NCBI RefSeq assembly: GCF_000422465.1 | Contig: NZ_KE383842.1 | Location: forward strand, 1,013,845 to 1,077,844 | Direction: 5' to 3' | Origin: Paenibacillus harenae DSM 16969 | GTDB taxonomy: Bacteria > Bacillota > Bacilli > Paenibacillales > Paenibacillaceae | DNA: 64,000 nucleotides | Shown: positions 51,978-60,856 of the stretch, one piece after another | How positions within the stretch are numbered: position 1 is the stretch's first letter | Layout: each line of letters begins with the position of its first letter | Made by a program: the position numbers and the translations under genes | Notes under the pieces: generated by a model | Told to the model about the DNA's origin: nothing | Database searches by the model: none | The model's input: the letters and a program-made list of their open reading frames with translations, nothing else

Positions 51978-52124
51978 TTAGCCGATTGGCGGGCTGTTCG
52001 GGACATGGCCTTTCTGGCGGCGGTTCCGGTCCGTTGTTTCGGCTACATTATTTTCCGCATTTTTAGAGCTTGTTATAAAAGCTTCGTTTTTCGCTTTGAC
52101 CGACTTATGTTTGTTGTTCGCCAT
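51978..52124 (-). CDS. 48-residue hydrophilic small protein
   Basis: ATG 8 bases after GGAGG on the minus strand. The 48 residues are Lys/Asn-rich and lack hydrophobic segments (MANNKHKSVKAKNEAF... ending SPPIG), resembling minor small acid-soluble spore proteins in size and composition, though I cannot assign a family. It lies alone in the 398-base gap between the hypothetical gene and the sigma factor gene. Confidence 0.5.
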   Translation of the reverse strand: MANNKHKSVKAKNEAFITSSKNAENNVAETTDRNRRQKGHVPNSPPIG

Positions 52125-52310
52125 TCCTGGAACCTCCATAAAGTTGATTACTCTCAGCAACGAGGCATCATTAGGTTCTCCAACAAGGCATTAATTACTC
52201 TCGTCGGTCTCACGAGCGGGAATGAGTTGAAGCAAACGATAATTTTTTTGCGGCACCGTGCAGCGGAATTTATTCTGAACCCGTCTAATAGGGTGGAGGT
52301 GAGTACAACG

Positions 52311-52859
52311 GTGAAGCTGGCCGGCCGAATCGACAGAGAAGGCTTCTCCATGGAACCTTCGGAAGCATTGGAGCAATTGATGTCCGCGTACGGGAATATC
52401 GTGCTCCGCACCGCTTATTTTTATATGAAAGACCGACATATGGCGGAAGATATAAGCCAGGAAGTGTTTATCCGGGTATACCGGAACTGGTCAAGCTTTC
52501 GGGGAGAGAGCAGCGTGAAGACGTGGCTGACCCGAATAACCTTAAATCTGTGCCGCGACAAGACAGGGCTGAAGATGTTCTCCGAGCAGCCGACAGATCC
52601 GGGTTTGATGGAAAGGAGCCCTTCCGCCGGCGTCGAGGAAGAAGTTTTGAAGCGATTGAGCAACAGCTTAATATTCAAGCATGTCCTGAAGCTGTCGCAG
52701 CAAAATCAAGAGGTTCTATATTTGTATTACTATTTGGATATGAACACGAGGGAAATTGCCGAGGCCACGGCGGTCTCGGAGGGAACCATTCGGGGACGCC
52801 TGCACCGGGCGAGGCAGCAGCTCGAGGATTATTTGCGAAAGGAGGGACTCGATTCATGA
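52311..52859 (+). CDS. ECF-type RNA polymerase sigma factor
   Basis: 182 residues from the GTG 8 bases after GGAGGTGA; the frame is open 140 codons further left but that part is antisense to another gene and contains no sigma motif. Region 2 shows DRHMAEDISQEVFIRVYRNW (in part), region 4 shows YYLDMNTREIAEATAVSEG. It overlaps the anti-sigma gene by 4 bases. It probably drives its own operon and perhaps the secreted protein at 53780. Confidence 0.9.
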   Translation: MKLAGRIDREGFSMEPSEALEQLMSAYGNIVLRTAYFYMKDRHMAEDISQEVFIRVYRNWSSFRGESSVKTWLTRITLNLCRDKTGLKMFSEQPTDPGLMERSPSAGVEEEVLKRLSNSLIFKHVLKLSQQNQEVLYLYYYLDMNTREIAEATAVSEGTIRGRLHRARQQLEDYLRKEGLDS

Positions 52860-53569
52860 ATCAGGAGAAGTCCGGGCTCAAAGATAAATATAAAACAGAG
52901 GCCGACGATACGTTATTTGCCGGCATGGAGTTTGACGAGAGGCTGAAGGAACGGGTGAGGAACGGCATCCGTTCCGAGCAAGAGCAAGCCTTGCCGTTAA
53001 CTCCAAAAAAACGGGTTCGCCGAAGCAAACGTTGGACGATCGGATTCATGACGGCGGCAGCAGCTATTCTTGTCGTACTCGCTTCGCAGCAAATGACGAA
53101 TACGATCCCCGAGGATCCGCCTAAAATCGTAGTTGAAGTTGATCCAGGAATTATACAAGAGAATCCTGGAACGATATTCTCAACCCCCGAGCCGCAAAGC
53201 GTCGCAGAAGCGGAAGCGTTGTTCGGAGAGAAGCTGCATATGCCGGCCGAAGTCCCTCAGTCGTTTCAACTGCAGAAAGAGATTGGCGCATTCGTAGGTA
53301 ACGAAGGGACAATCGACAGACTTGAATTCACTTACACGGGCAGCAAAGGAACTTTTGATTATACCGTTGATAGAAATGCTGCCACCGACATGTTCACCGA
53401 TTTAGAAACCGTCAAGATCGGCGACTTAGACGGGTATATCGGCTCCATGAAGGAGGACTATACCGTGCTCCATTGGGTCATGGAAGGCAGGCTTTACTCC
53501 ATTATGGGAGATTTAACCCGCGAGGAAACGATCAGCGTAGCCAGATCCGCATCAAAAACAATTAATTAA
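52856..53569 (+). CDS. Putative anti-sigma factor with DUF4367-like domain
   Basis: 237 residues, ATG overlapping the sigma gene stop. A cytoplasmic N-terminus of about 60 residues, one membrane helix (about 61-80), then an outside domain (about 115-237, ending with MEGRLYSIMG and EETISVARS) like DUF4367 of Bacillales. It should hold the sigma factor at the membrane until a signal releases it. Confidence 0.8.
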   Translation: MNQEKSGLKDKYKTEADDTLFAGMEFDERLKERVRNGIRSEQEQALPLTPKKRVRRSKRWTIGFMTAAAAILVVLASQQMTNTIPEDPPKIVVEVDPGIIQENPGTIFSTPEPQSVAEAEALFGEKLHMPAEVPQSFQLQKEIGAFVGNEGTIDRLEFTYTGSKGTFDYTVDRNAATDMFTDLETVKIGDLDGYIGSMKEDYTVLHWVMEGRLYSIMGDLTREETISVARSASKTIN

Positions 53570-53761
53570 GCGTATGCTTCCGATGCGAGTTTTGTTGCGA
53601 TTTTCATTCAGGAAGCTGTGCTTCACAAAACTAAGCGTATGCTTCCGATGCGAGTTTTGTTGCGATCTTCATTCGGGAAGCCATGCTTCACAAAACTAAG
53701 CGTATGCTTCCGATGCGAGTTTTGTTGCGATCATCATTCGGGAAGCCATGCTTCACAAAAC
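53567..53761 (+). repeat. Three tandem 65-bp hairpin repeats
   Basis: Units at 53567-53631, 53632-53696 and 53697-53761 each read TAAGCGTATGCTTCCGATGC, then GAGTTTTGTTGCGAT, a 3-base variable spot, CATTC(A/G)GGAAGC, and TGCTTCACAAAAC. Units 2 and 3 differ by only two or three bases. Each unit contains the outer stem AGTTTTGT/ACAAAACT and the inner GAAGC/GCTTC hairpin. The first unit starts with the stop codon of the anti-sigma gene; the last ends 4 bases before TAGGAGG of the next gene. Confidence 0.95.
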
Positions 53762-53779
53762 TTTTAGGAGGAATATAAA

Positions 53780-54382
53780 ATGAATTTGATGGTAAATGTA
53801 AAAACAAAATGGGCGGCAAAATTAGTGATCGCCGCCAGTATCGCCCTCGTACCGGTTGCCGCAGGACCGGCATCGGGATTCGTATATGCAGCGGAGCAAA
53901 ATCTGGATGGCTATGCCAGCAGCGAGCTGAAGGAAATGCACGCGAAGGTGGACGCATATGTATTCAAAGACCATGTCGATGAGCTGGCTGAGAAAGGGAT
54001 TCATGTGACGAATACCGGCCCGGTTGGCGATTTTATTGAAATCGGCATTCAGGATTTCTCGGCAGAGAAAGCGGCTTATCTTAATGAGGTATTTGGCTTG
54101 GAGCTTGTGAAAGTCGTCGAAGGCTTCCAAGCCGTAACGCTGGACAACACGCTGCAAGCGGGGACCGATGATGAAATGAGCACGACGAGCATCGATGTGC
54201 CGGCAGCCGATTCGGCGGAAATAGCAGTTACAACGGTAGCGGACACGGATACTGCTGCCGCAGAAGCGGATGTTCAAACTTCTTCGTCAGGCTCGATGAC
54301 AGGCTGGGTCGTCATCATCGCGGCTGCTGCGCTGGCGGCTATTGCATTCGCAGCCCGTAAGCTGAAGCTTGCCAAGAAATAA
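53780..54382 (+). CDS. Secreted, C-terminally anchored protein of unknown function
   Basis: 200 residues, ATG behind TTAGGAGGAA. Signal peptide (about 1-35, cleavage near VYAAE), a folded middle (36-125), an Ala/Thr/Asp-rich linker, and a C-terminal membrane helix (about 172-190) with a basic tail ARKLKLAKK, so the protein would be anchored outside. I do not know the family. It follows the sigma/anti-sigma pair across the triple repeat and may belong to that regulon. Confidence 0.75.
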   Translation: MNLMVNVKTKWAAKLVIAASIALVPVAAGPASGFVYAAEQNLDGYASSELKEMHAKVDAYVFKDHVDELAEKGIHVTNTGPVGDFIEIGIQDFSAEKAAYLNEVFGLELVKVVEGFQAVTLDNTLQAGTDDEMSTTSIDVPAADSAEIAVTTVADTDTAAAEADVQTSSSGSMTGWVVIIAAAALAAIAFAARKLKLAKK

Positions 54383-54401
54383 ACTTATTGTTGGAAAGAA
54401 C

Positions 54402-54438
54402 AAAAGGTTGATCTCCCCGTCGGGGAGATCAACCTTTT
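54402..54438. terminator. Bidirectional terminator, 17-bp stem
   Basis: AAAAGGTTGATCTCCCC pairs exactly with GGGGAGATCAACCTTTT around GTC, between two convergent genes. Confidence 0.9.
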
Positions 54439-54444
54439 CTTTGA

Positions 54445-55335
54445 TTAGGCAACGACATGATCTTCGCACTCTGCCGAGCAGAAGCCGCGGCGCGATTCTT
54501 CGCATTCGGGGCATACGAGATGCTGGCGGTGGCAGGAATCATCGGCGCAATTGATGTAGGTCTCCGCAGGGTTGCCGCAGTGATGGCATTTGCCGACGAT
54601 AACGGATTCGTCCGTATGATTAATCGTAACGGCGGTACGCTCGTCGAATACATAACATTTGCCGTCGAACAGCCTGCCTTGCACTTCCTCATCTTGACCG
54701 TAAGTCACGATACCGCCTTCTAGTTGGTACACATCCTTGAAGCCTTCGTTCAGCATGACGCCGGTCAGCTTCTCGCAGCGGATGCCGCCGGTGCAATAGG
54801 TAATGATCGGCTTGTCCTTCAGCTCGCTCATATTCTCGCGCAGCCACTTCGGAAATTCCTTGAACGTCTCGAGGTTGGGGCGGATCGCGTTACGGAAGTG
54901 ACCGAGATCATATTCATAATCGCTTCTGCCGTCTAACACGATGACATCCTCTTTCTGCAAATACTCATGAAACTCCTTCGGCGAGAGCCGGGTGCCGCTA
55001 AGCGTATTCGGATCAAGCGGCTTCTCGTAGCGCAGCGTTACGAGCTCCTTCTTGTAACGGACGAACATTTTCTTGAAAGCGTGCTGATCGGCTTCGTCGA
55101 TTTTGAACACGATGTCCGCGAACAAAGGGTTAGCTTTCAGATCGTTCATATATTTGTCGGTCTGAAGGGTGGTTCCCGAGAGAGTGCCGTTGATGCCTTC
55201 ATCCGCAATGAGGATGCGGCCCTTCACGTTCAATTCCCTGCAATAGGCAAGATGCTCGGCGGCGAATTGCTCCGCATCGGGTACGGTTACGAATTTATAG
55301 AATAAAAGAACACGGTACTTGTTGTTTTCACTCAT
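54445..55335 (-). CDS. trhO: tRNA uridine(34) hydroxylase (rhodanese-like)
   Basis: 296 residues. N-terminal domain with LLFYKFVTVPDAEQF, then LKGRILIADEGINGT-like LNVKGRILIADEGINGTLSG (in short form), a rhodanese domain with active Cys in YCTGGIRCEK, and a C-terminal zinc-type Cys cluster (CHHCG, CPEC, C-x3-C). TrhO makes 5-hydroxyuridine at the wobble position of tRNA with molecular oxygen. Single gene with its own promoter. Confidence 0.93.
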   Translation of the reverse strand: MSENNKYRVLLFYKFVTVPDAEQFAAEHLAYCRELNVKGRILIADEGINGTLSGTTLQTDKYMNDLKANPLFADIVFKIDEADQHAFKKMFVRYKKELVTLRYEKPLDPNTLSGTRLSPKEFHEYLQKEDVIVLDGRSDYEYDLGHFRNAIRPNLETFKEFPKWLRENMSELKDKPIITYCTGGIRCEKLTGVMLNEGFKDVYQLEGGIVTYGQDEEVQGRLFDGKCYVFDERTAVTINHTDESVIVGKCHHCGNPAETYINCADDSCHRQHLVCPECEESRRGFCSAECEDHVVA

Positions 55336-55381
55336 CGCAGTATTCCTTTTCCTTTCTTTTGAACAAATAAAAGCATTCTAT

Positions 55382-55410
55382 ATTATAAATGACAGTATAC
55401 ATAATTTCAA
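55382..55410 (-). promoter_or_regulatory. Promoter of trhO
   Basis: On the minus strand TTGAAA, 17 bases, TATAAT, about 50 bases before the ATG. Confidence 0.8.
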
Positions 55411-55557
55411 CCGTACTTCAATCGAACCTTTATCCATACCCAGCCAATATTAACTTGACATGCAAAAAATGGGAGGAACCGGATGTGATGGAGAGGATGG
55501 ATTAGTGTTGCCATACCGGTTATAGCATGGATCAATACCTAACCATAAAGGAGAGTA

Positions 55558-56601
55558 ATGAAGATGACGTTAAACAAAGCTTCGACGAGCAGTCATTTCG
55601 TAACAATCGCGTTTGGCACATGGCTTGTGATCGGGATCTTTATTGATGGTTATGCGCATAATCACGGTGCGGTCGAAACCTTCTTCACCCCTTGGCATGC
55701 TATTTTGTACAGCGGATTTCTGGCATGCGCGGTTTGGATTGCCGCATTAATCGTCTACGCGAAGCGTAGAAGCGGATCAACCTGGAGGGAAGCGATTCCC
55801 GCCGGGTATGGGTTAGGTTTGCTTGGCATCGTCATTTTTTTGGCGGGCGGATTGTTCGATATGATTTGGCATATCATCTTCGGCATAGAAGTCAGCCTCG
55901 ATGCCCTTCTTAGTCCGTCGCATCTTGCCCTGATGACAGGCGGAATCCTCATTCTAACGAGCCCTTTTCGGGCAGGATGGCGCGAGAATGGCGACAAGGC
56001 GGAGTGGCGGACCTTCTTTCCGTATTTGCTGTCGCTTGCGTTATCCATCGGCGTCGTCAGTTTCTTTCTGATGTACGTGTGGATGTTCCGTTATAATCTT
56101 GCGGCTGTTGACGTAATCGCTTGGTACGCCGACCATTCCGGCTTTCAGAATACAGAACTTATTTTAGAGGATACGCAGGTTCGCGGTTTGACTTATATTT
56201 TGTTAAATACGATCGTGTTCATGTATCCGGTGTTTCTGCTGCTTAAGAGATGGCAGGTCCCTTTCGGCGCCTTCGCTTTTTTATTTACGTTAATAAGCGT
56301 GCTGATGGCCGTACTCGACGGGTTCGATCAGGTGCATGGCATCGTGCTGGCTTTGGCAGCCGGTCTAGCGGCGGATTTGTTGAACTGGGTTTACCGCAAT
56401 ACCGCCAATCGCCGGCGCGGCAGCCGAATCATTGCGGTTATCGTGCCGGTCATGCTGTGGGGCGGTTATTTTGGGTGGACTGCGCTTAACGGAGGGATTG
56501 GCTGGGAGCCGGAGCTGTGGGCAGGTTCGATTGTTAAAGCGTCTATGCTGTCACTTGTTCTCAGCATTCTTGCGATATCGCCGGAACGGGGAAGGGGGTG
56601 A
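55558..56601 (+). CDS. Polytopic membrane protein of unknown function, His-rich
   Basis: 347 residues with eight to nine membrane segments. Several His lie in or near membrane segments (YAHNHG, PWHAILY, IWHIIFG, SPSHLAL, DQVHG), a pattern often seen when metal or heme is bound. AAAGGAG lies 4 bases before this ATG and 10 before the one two codons on, so the start could be 55564. The stop overlaps the next gene's binding site. The pair may handle a metal; the family is not known to me. Confidence 0.7.
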   Translation: MKMTLNKASTSSHFVTIAFGTWLVIGIFIDGYAHNHGAVETFFTPWHAILYSGFLACAVWIAALIVYAKRRSGSTWREAIPAGYGLGLLGIVIFLAGGLFDMIWHIIFGIEVSLDALLSPSHLALMTGGILILTSPFRAGWRENGDKAEWRTFFPYLLSLALSIGVVSFFLMYVWMFRYNLAAVDVIAWYADHSGFQNTELILEDTQVRGLTYILLNTIVFMYPVFLLLKRWQVPFGAFAFLFTLISVLMAVLDGFDQVHGIVLALAAGLAADLLNWVYRNTANRRRGSRIIAVIVPVMLWGGYFGWTALNGGIGWEPELWAGSIVKASMLSLVLSILAISPERGRG

Positions 56602-56609
56602 GAGCGGTT

Positions 56610-57458
56610 TTGTACCAGATAACGAAGCTTGTCACGGTTCCCGTATTTCTCTGTTTTGTTCTCGGCTGTTCTTCCGCCACGATCAAAAATGTGAATATCG
56701 AACCGCCGACCCGCGGGTTGCTGGCCGCCCTGCAGCAGGAACCTGTGTCCGTCCAAGATGAACGCGGTTATCAAGTAACCGTCATGAACGATCGACCTCT
56801 TCAAGCCGGAGATGCTGATGTTCAGCTGCGCGTAACGAATACAGGAGGAGAACCGGTATTGAAGTTTCGGGAGGATATGACCAAGCTAATGCATGTTATT
56901 ATCGTTAGCAGCGATTTGTCCTCCTTTCAGCATGTGCACCCGGAGTACGTTGGCGATGGCGAATTTCGCGCGCGCGCTGCGTTTCCATACGGAGGCCGCT
57001 TCCTGCTGACGGCGGAATTCAAGCCCGATAAGCAAGACGTAACCACCGTCCGGCAATGGATAACGGTCAGCGGAGATGCCCATCCGGACGAAGAGGTGAA
57101 GCCGGATCATAGTTTTGTCAAAACGGCGGGCAGCCTCCGTATTAAGCTATCGGCAAGCCCCTCGGTTAACGAAATCAAAGCGGGGCAGACCGTCATGCTG
57201 CTGTTCCGGCTTGCAGACGGGGAGACAGGGCAGCCGGTCAAGGAGGTTGAACCTTTTCTCGGGACGTCCGGTCACTGCGTCATCATGAACAGCGGCGCGG
57301 ATCTTTATGTTCATGCCCACGCTGTCGAAGGAATGAGCGGCGGCGCCAATATTATGTTCCATACCGTTTTTCCGGAGGAGGGAATCTACAAGCTGTGGGG
57401 CCAATTCCGGTATGGGGGCGAGACGGTTACGGTGCCGTATACCTTGAAGGTGAGCTAA
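56610..57458 (+). CDS. YtkA/FixH-like lipoprotein
   Basis: 282 residues if started at the TTG 9 bases after AAGGGGGTGA (a GTG four codons upstream is possible). Lipobox VLGC. Two similar Ig-like halves follow: each has an HVHP/HVH-type His cluster region (MHVIIVSSDLSSFQHVHPEY in part; LYVHAHAVEG) and a late WG/FRYGG strand. YtkA-like domains occur in copper- and oxidase-related proteins. It is coupled to the His-rich membrane protein upstream. Confidence 0.75.
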   Translation: MYQITKLVTVPVFLCFVLGCSSATIKNVNIEPPTRGLLAALQQEPVSVQDERGYQVTVMNDRPLQAGDADVQLRVTNTGGEPVLKFREDMTKLMHVIIVSSDLSSFQHVHPEYVGDGEFRARAAFPYGGRFLLTAEFKPDKQDVTTVRQWITVSGDAHPDEEVKPDHSFVKTAGSLRIKLSASPSVNEIKAGQTVMLLFRLADGETGQPVKEVEPFLGTSGHCVIMNSGADLYVHAHAVEGMSGGANIMFHTVFPEEGIYKLWGQFRYGGETVTVPYTLKVS

Positions 57459-57577
57459 ATAAGCTCACCTGCTTTAAATTTTGAATCAACTATGGTTAAA
57501 ATAGAGCTGTCAGCCGCCGAAGTCGTACATAAGGGCTTATTGGAATGAAATACTAGAAGGAGGAGAGGAGACTGTAC

Positions 57578-58546
57578 TTGAAGCCATCCGTATTTATAGA
57601 CCGAAAAGTTCCGGAAGAAGTCAAAGCGTACATTGCCGAGCATTGCAGCATTGACTGTTGGGAGGATGAAACCACTATCCCGCGGCCGTTGCTGCTGGAT
57701 AAGCTGGCAAAAGCAGACGGCTTGCTTACATCCGGCCGCAGAATCGACTCCGAATTGCTGGAACGATCGCCAAATCTGAAGGCGGTAAGCACGATCAGCG
57801 TCGGATACAATCATTTTGACCTGCAGGCGATGAAGGATAGGGGAATAATCGGCACGCATACGCCGTATGTGCTCGATGATACGGTTGCCGACCTGGCGTT
57901 GGCTTTGATGCTGGGAACCGCCAGAAGGGTAGCCGAGCTTGACCGTTATGTCAAAGAGGGACGCTGGACATCCGGCGACGGGGTCAAATTATTTGGCCGC
58001 GACGTACATCATGCCGCGCTCGGCATTATCGGCATGGGGCGGATCGGGGAAGCCGTGGCGAGGCGAGCCCGGTTTGGATTCGAGATGGACGTGTTATATT
58101 ATAACCGCAGCAGAAAACCGGAGGCCGAGCAGAAGCTGGGCGTCCGGTATGCCGGGCTGAAAGAGCTGCTCGCGGCGTCGGATTTCGTCGTGATGCTGGC
58201 GCCGTTGTCGGCCGAGACAACCCGAATGATCGGACGCGAGGAGTTCAAGCTGATGAAGCCGGCCTCGATCTTCATAAACGTGTCGCGCGGCCGGACGATT
58301 GATGAAGCGGCATTGATCGAAGCGCTGCGGGAAGGTACGATTGCGGGAGCCGGCCTTGACGTATACGAGAAAGAGCCGATCCCGGCCGATCATCCGTTTC
58401 TGAAGATGGATAACGTGCTGACGCTGCCGCATATCGGTTCGGCTACGGAGAAGACGAGATTCGATATGGCGATGCTTGCCGCGCAAAATTTGGTCAGCGC
58501 CTTAACCGGCGGGACGCCTTCTGCTATTGTCGCAGAGCTGAGATAA
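57578..58546 (+). CDS. D-2-hydroxyacid dehydrogenase (glyoxylate/gluconate reductase type)
   Basis: 322 residues from TTG, 7 bases after a GGAGGAGAGGAG site. NAD(P) motif GIIGMGRIGEA at about 148, and the catalytic Arg (SRGRTIDE), Glu (YEKEP) and His (LPHIGS). It reduces glyoxylate, hydroxypyruvate or 2-ketogluconate; which cannot be told by eye. Single gene with terminator. Confidence 0.9.
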   Translation: MKPSVFIDRKVPEEVKAYIAEHCSIDCWEDETTIPRPLLLDKLAKADGLLTSGRRIDSELLERSPNLKAVSTISVGYNHFDLQAMKDRGIIGTHTPYVLDDTVADLALALMLGTARRVAELDRYVKEGRWTSGDGVKLFGRDVHHAALGIIGMGRIGEAVARRARFGFEMDVLYYNRSRKPEAEQKLGVRYAGLKELLAASDFVVMLAPLSAETTRMIGREEFKLMKPASIFINVSRGRTIDEAALIEALREGTIAGAGLDVYEKEPIPADHPFLKMDNVLTLPHIGSATEKTRFDMAMLAAQNLVSALTGGTPSAIVAELR

Positions 58547-58549
58547 GAG

Positions 58550-58589
58550 AAAACCCTGACTTCCGGTTCATCTGGAAGTCAGGGTTTTT
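58550..58589. terminator. Bidirectional terminator
   Basis: AAAACCCTGACTTCC pairs exactly with GGAAGTCAGGGTTTT, between convergent genes. Confidence 0.9.
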
Positions 58590-58593
58590 ACCT

Positions 58594-60654
58594 TTATTCC
58601 TCTTGAACGGTGCCGAGCTTCAACACCTCGACCCGGTTGGAGAAAAAGGTAGCGCCGCCGCCCATGTCGGCCAGCCGCTGCGGAGTAAGCGCGTTAACGG
58701 CTTGCTGGCCGCGGCGCGAATCATCCCACCACAGTCCTTGCGTCACAAGAACGCCGGGAAGCACGTCTTGACCAATACGGAGCGTAAGTTCCGCTTCACC
58801 GCGGTCATTGCGGATCTTCACCCGCTCGCCGTCGGTTAAGCCAAGCTCCGCCGCATCGTCCGAATGCATGTGAAGAAACGGTTCTTTCTCCAGCTTCTGC
58901 AGCTTCTCCTGGTTGGCAAACGTGGAATTAATGAAGCTGTGGTTCGGGCCGGTCGTCAGCAGGAAAGGATAGGTCTCCGGTTCGCGGAGCGGCGTATGAA
59001 CGGGCACCGGAGGCAAGCCCGCCTGCCGCATCGAATCGGAATAGAGCTCGATTTTGCCGGACGGCGTCGGAATCCGTTCCGTAATAGGCGGGAGGCTGCC
59101 GCTGCCGGCTTTCATCCACGTGTTCGCTTTCAGTTCGTCGAACGTAATTCCTTCAAGTAAGGGGTTATGCTTGCTGTCGAGCGCCTCGCGAATCATCTGC
59201 TCCTCGTTAATGTCAAAGGCATCGCGCTCAAAACCAAGCCGCAGTCCAAGCTCCTTGAAAAGCGTGAAATTCGACTTGCATTCGCCCATCGTCTCCATGA
59301 CAGGCTCATGCAGCTGCAAATAGAGATGCCAGTAGGAAGAATACAGATCCAGATTTTCAAAATGCGACGTCGCCGGCAGCACGATGTCCGCGTATTTGCA
59401 CGTGTCCGTCAGAAACAGGTCATGCGCAACCGTGAAGAGGTCCCGGCGCATGAGGCCTTGGCGGACGCGGTTCTGATCAGGCGCCACGATAGCGGGGTTG
59501 CTGTTGTATACGAACAGCATCTTCACCGGAGGAGTCAAATCATTTAGCGCATCCCCCAGCTGATTCATACTCACCGTTCGCACATTCGTATCGGGCATAA
59601 GATCCGGACGCACGAGCTTGCGGGCATTCAGGCGAGCGTACCAGCCGTTTCCCTTCATCGCGCCGCCGCCGCGAACGTTCCATTGGCCGGTCAGCGCCGG
59701 CAGGCATGAGATCGTCCGAACGGCCATCCCGCCATTGTCATGGTGCTGGAGGCCGTTGCCGATCCGGATGAAGGTAGGAGAGGACTGGCCATAGAGCCTG
59801 GCCAGCTCTTCAACCTCGGCGGCGGGTACGCCTGTAATTCCTTCTACAAGCTGCGGCGTATACGAGGCAGCCTGTGCGGCCAGCTCTTCATAGCCGATTG
59901 TATGCAGCCCGATAAAAGCGGCATCCGTTAATCCATCCCGAATGAGCACATGCATCATGCCAAGCGCAAGCGCTGCGTCCGTTCCCGGGCGGATATGGAC
60001 GAAACGGTCCGCCCATGCCGAGGTTCTATTACGATGGACGTCGATATGAATAATCGTTGCGCCGTTCTTGCGGGCTTCGCTTGCCAGCATCGTCTGATGC
60101 ATATTGGTGGAGACCAGGTTGCAGCCCCAGATGAGGAACAGCTTCGTATGCACCGTTTCCTCCGGATCAATGCCGATTGAACCGCCCATCGTGTACGAAT
60201 AGCCCGCCGCTCCGGCAGCATTGCATATCGTCCTGTCGAGCCGGCTCGCGCCGAGGCGGTGGAAGAAACGGCGGTCCATTCCTTCCGCATTTAACACACC
60301 CATATTGCCGTAAAAGCTGTACGGCAGAATCGCTTCCGCGCCGTGCGCATTGATGATGTCCTTCATACGGTTCGTTATTTCATCGTAAGCTTCTTCCCAG
60401 CTGATCCGCTCGAAAGAGAATGATCCTTTAGGACCTGTTCGTCTCATCGGGTAGAGAAGACGGTCCGGATGGTAGAATCTGTCCGTCAGCTGTCTTACTT
60501 TGTTGCAGATCGCTCCGCGGGTAACCGGATGTTCCTGGTCCCCGGTAATTTTCGTAATCATTCCGTCTTCCAAGGTAACGCTTAGTCCGCATGTGTCCGG
60601 GCAATCGAAAGGACAGACGGAACGGACGGTAATTGGGGCAGCTGTGGTCTTCAT
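58594..60654 (-). CDS. Molybdopterin oxidoreductase (YoaE-like, formate dehydrogenase family)
   Basis: 686 residues from the ATG 7 bases after GGAG; a start six codons earlier has no site. [4Fe-4S] ligands C-x3-C-x3-C plus distant C (CPFDCPDTC, GAICNK), the cofactor segment GCNLVSTNMHQTM, VYNSNPAIVAPDQ, TDTCKYADIVLPATSHFE and TTGPNHSFINS. The true substrate of YoaE-type enzymes is unknown. Monocistronic; it needs the same cofactor as NasC. Confidence 0.88.
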   Translation of the reverse strand: MKTTAAPITVRSVCPFDCPDTCGLSVTLEDGMITKITGDQEHPVTRGAICNKVRQLTDRFYHPDRLLYPMRRTGPKGSFSFERISWEEAYDEITNRMKDIINAHGAEAILPYSFYGNMGVLNAEGMDRRFFHRLGASRLDRTICNAAGAAGYSYTMGGSIGIDPEETVHTKLFLIWGCNLVSTNMHQTMLASEARKNGATIIHIDVHRNRTSAWADRFVHIRPGTDAALALGMMHVLIRDGLTDAAFIGLHTIGYEELAAQAASYTPQLVEGITGVPAAEVEELARLYGQSSPTFIRIGNGLQHHDNGGMAVRTISCLPALTGQWNVRGGGAMKGNGWYARLNARKLVRPDLMPDTNVRTVSMNQLGDALNDLTPPVKMLFVYNSNPAIVAPDQNRVRQGLMRRDLFTVAHDLFLTDTCKYADIVLPATSHFENLDLYSSYWHLYLQLHEPVMETMGECKSNFTLFKELGLRLGFERDAFDINEEQMIREALDSKHNPLLEGITFDELKANTWMKAGSGSLPPITERIPTPSGKIELYSDSMRQAGLPPVPVHTPLREPETYPFLLTTGPNHSFINSTFANQEKLQKLEKEPFLHMHSDDAAELGLTDGERVKIRNDRGEAELTLRIGQDVLPGVLVTQGLWWDDSRRGQQAVNALTPQRLADMGGGATFFSNRVEVLKLGTVQEE

Positions 60655-60698
60655 GGCTTCACTCCGCTTCATCTCTTGGCTTTGTTATCTCTTTCTTT

Positions 60699-60726
60699 AC
60701 TATATAACATCCGGCTGCATGAAGAA
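60699..60726 (-). promoter_or_regulatory. Possible promoter of the molybdopterin enzyme
   Basis: On the minus strand TTCTTC, 16 bases, TATAGT. Moderate match only. Confidence 0.4.
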
Positions 60727-60751
60727 TAGATGGGCGGTTGACAGTCGGTAA

Positions 60752-60780
60752 TTGACAGAGACTATGTAACTGCTTACAAT
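60752..60780 (+). promoter_or_regulatory. Promoter of the SGNH hydrolase gene
   Basis: TTGACA, 17 bases, TACAAT, about 75 bases before the ATG. Confidence 0.8.
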
Positions 60781-60856
60781 GAGAGTGAAATTAGCAGTTT
60801 TTGTCTTTTATTATGCATGAACGAATAGAGTTTCCATTGATCGGGAGGAAGAGAGA

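Noticed and set aside
51894..52310. 140-codon N-terminal extension of the ECF sigma factor
   Set aside because: The extension has no sigma motif, crosses a perfect hairpin and is antisense to a well-started small gene; the GTG at 52311 has the binding site.
55336..55557. Promoter TTGACA near 55452 for the membrane protein gene
   Set aside because: No acceptable -10 box at 15-19 bases; left unassigned.
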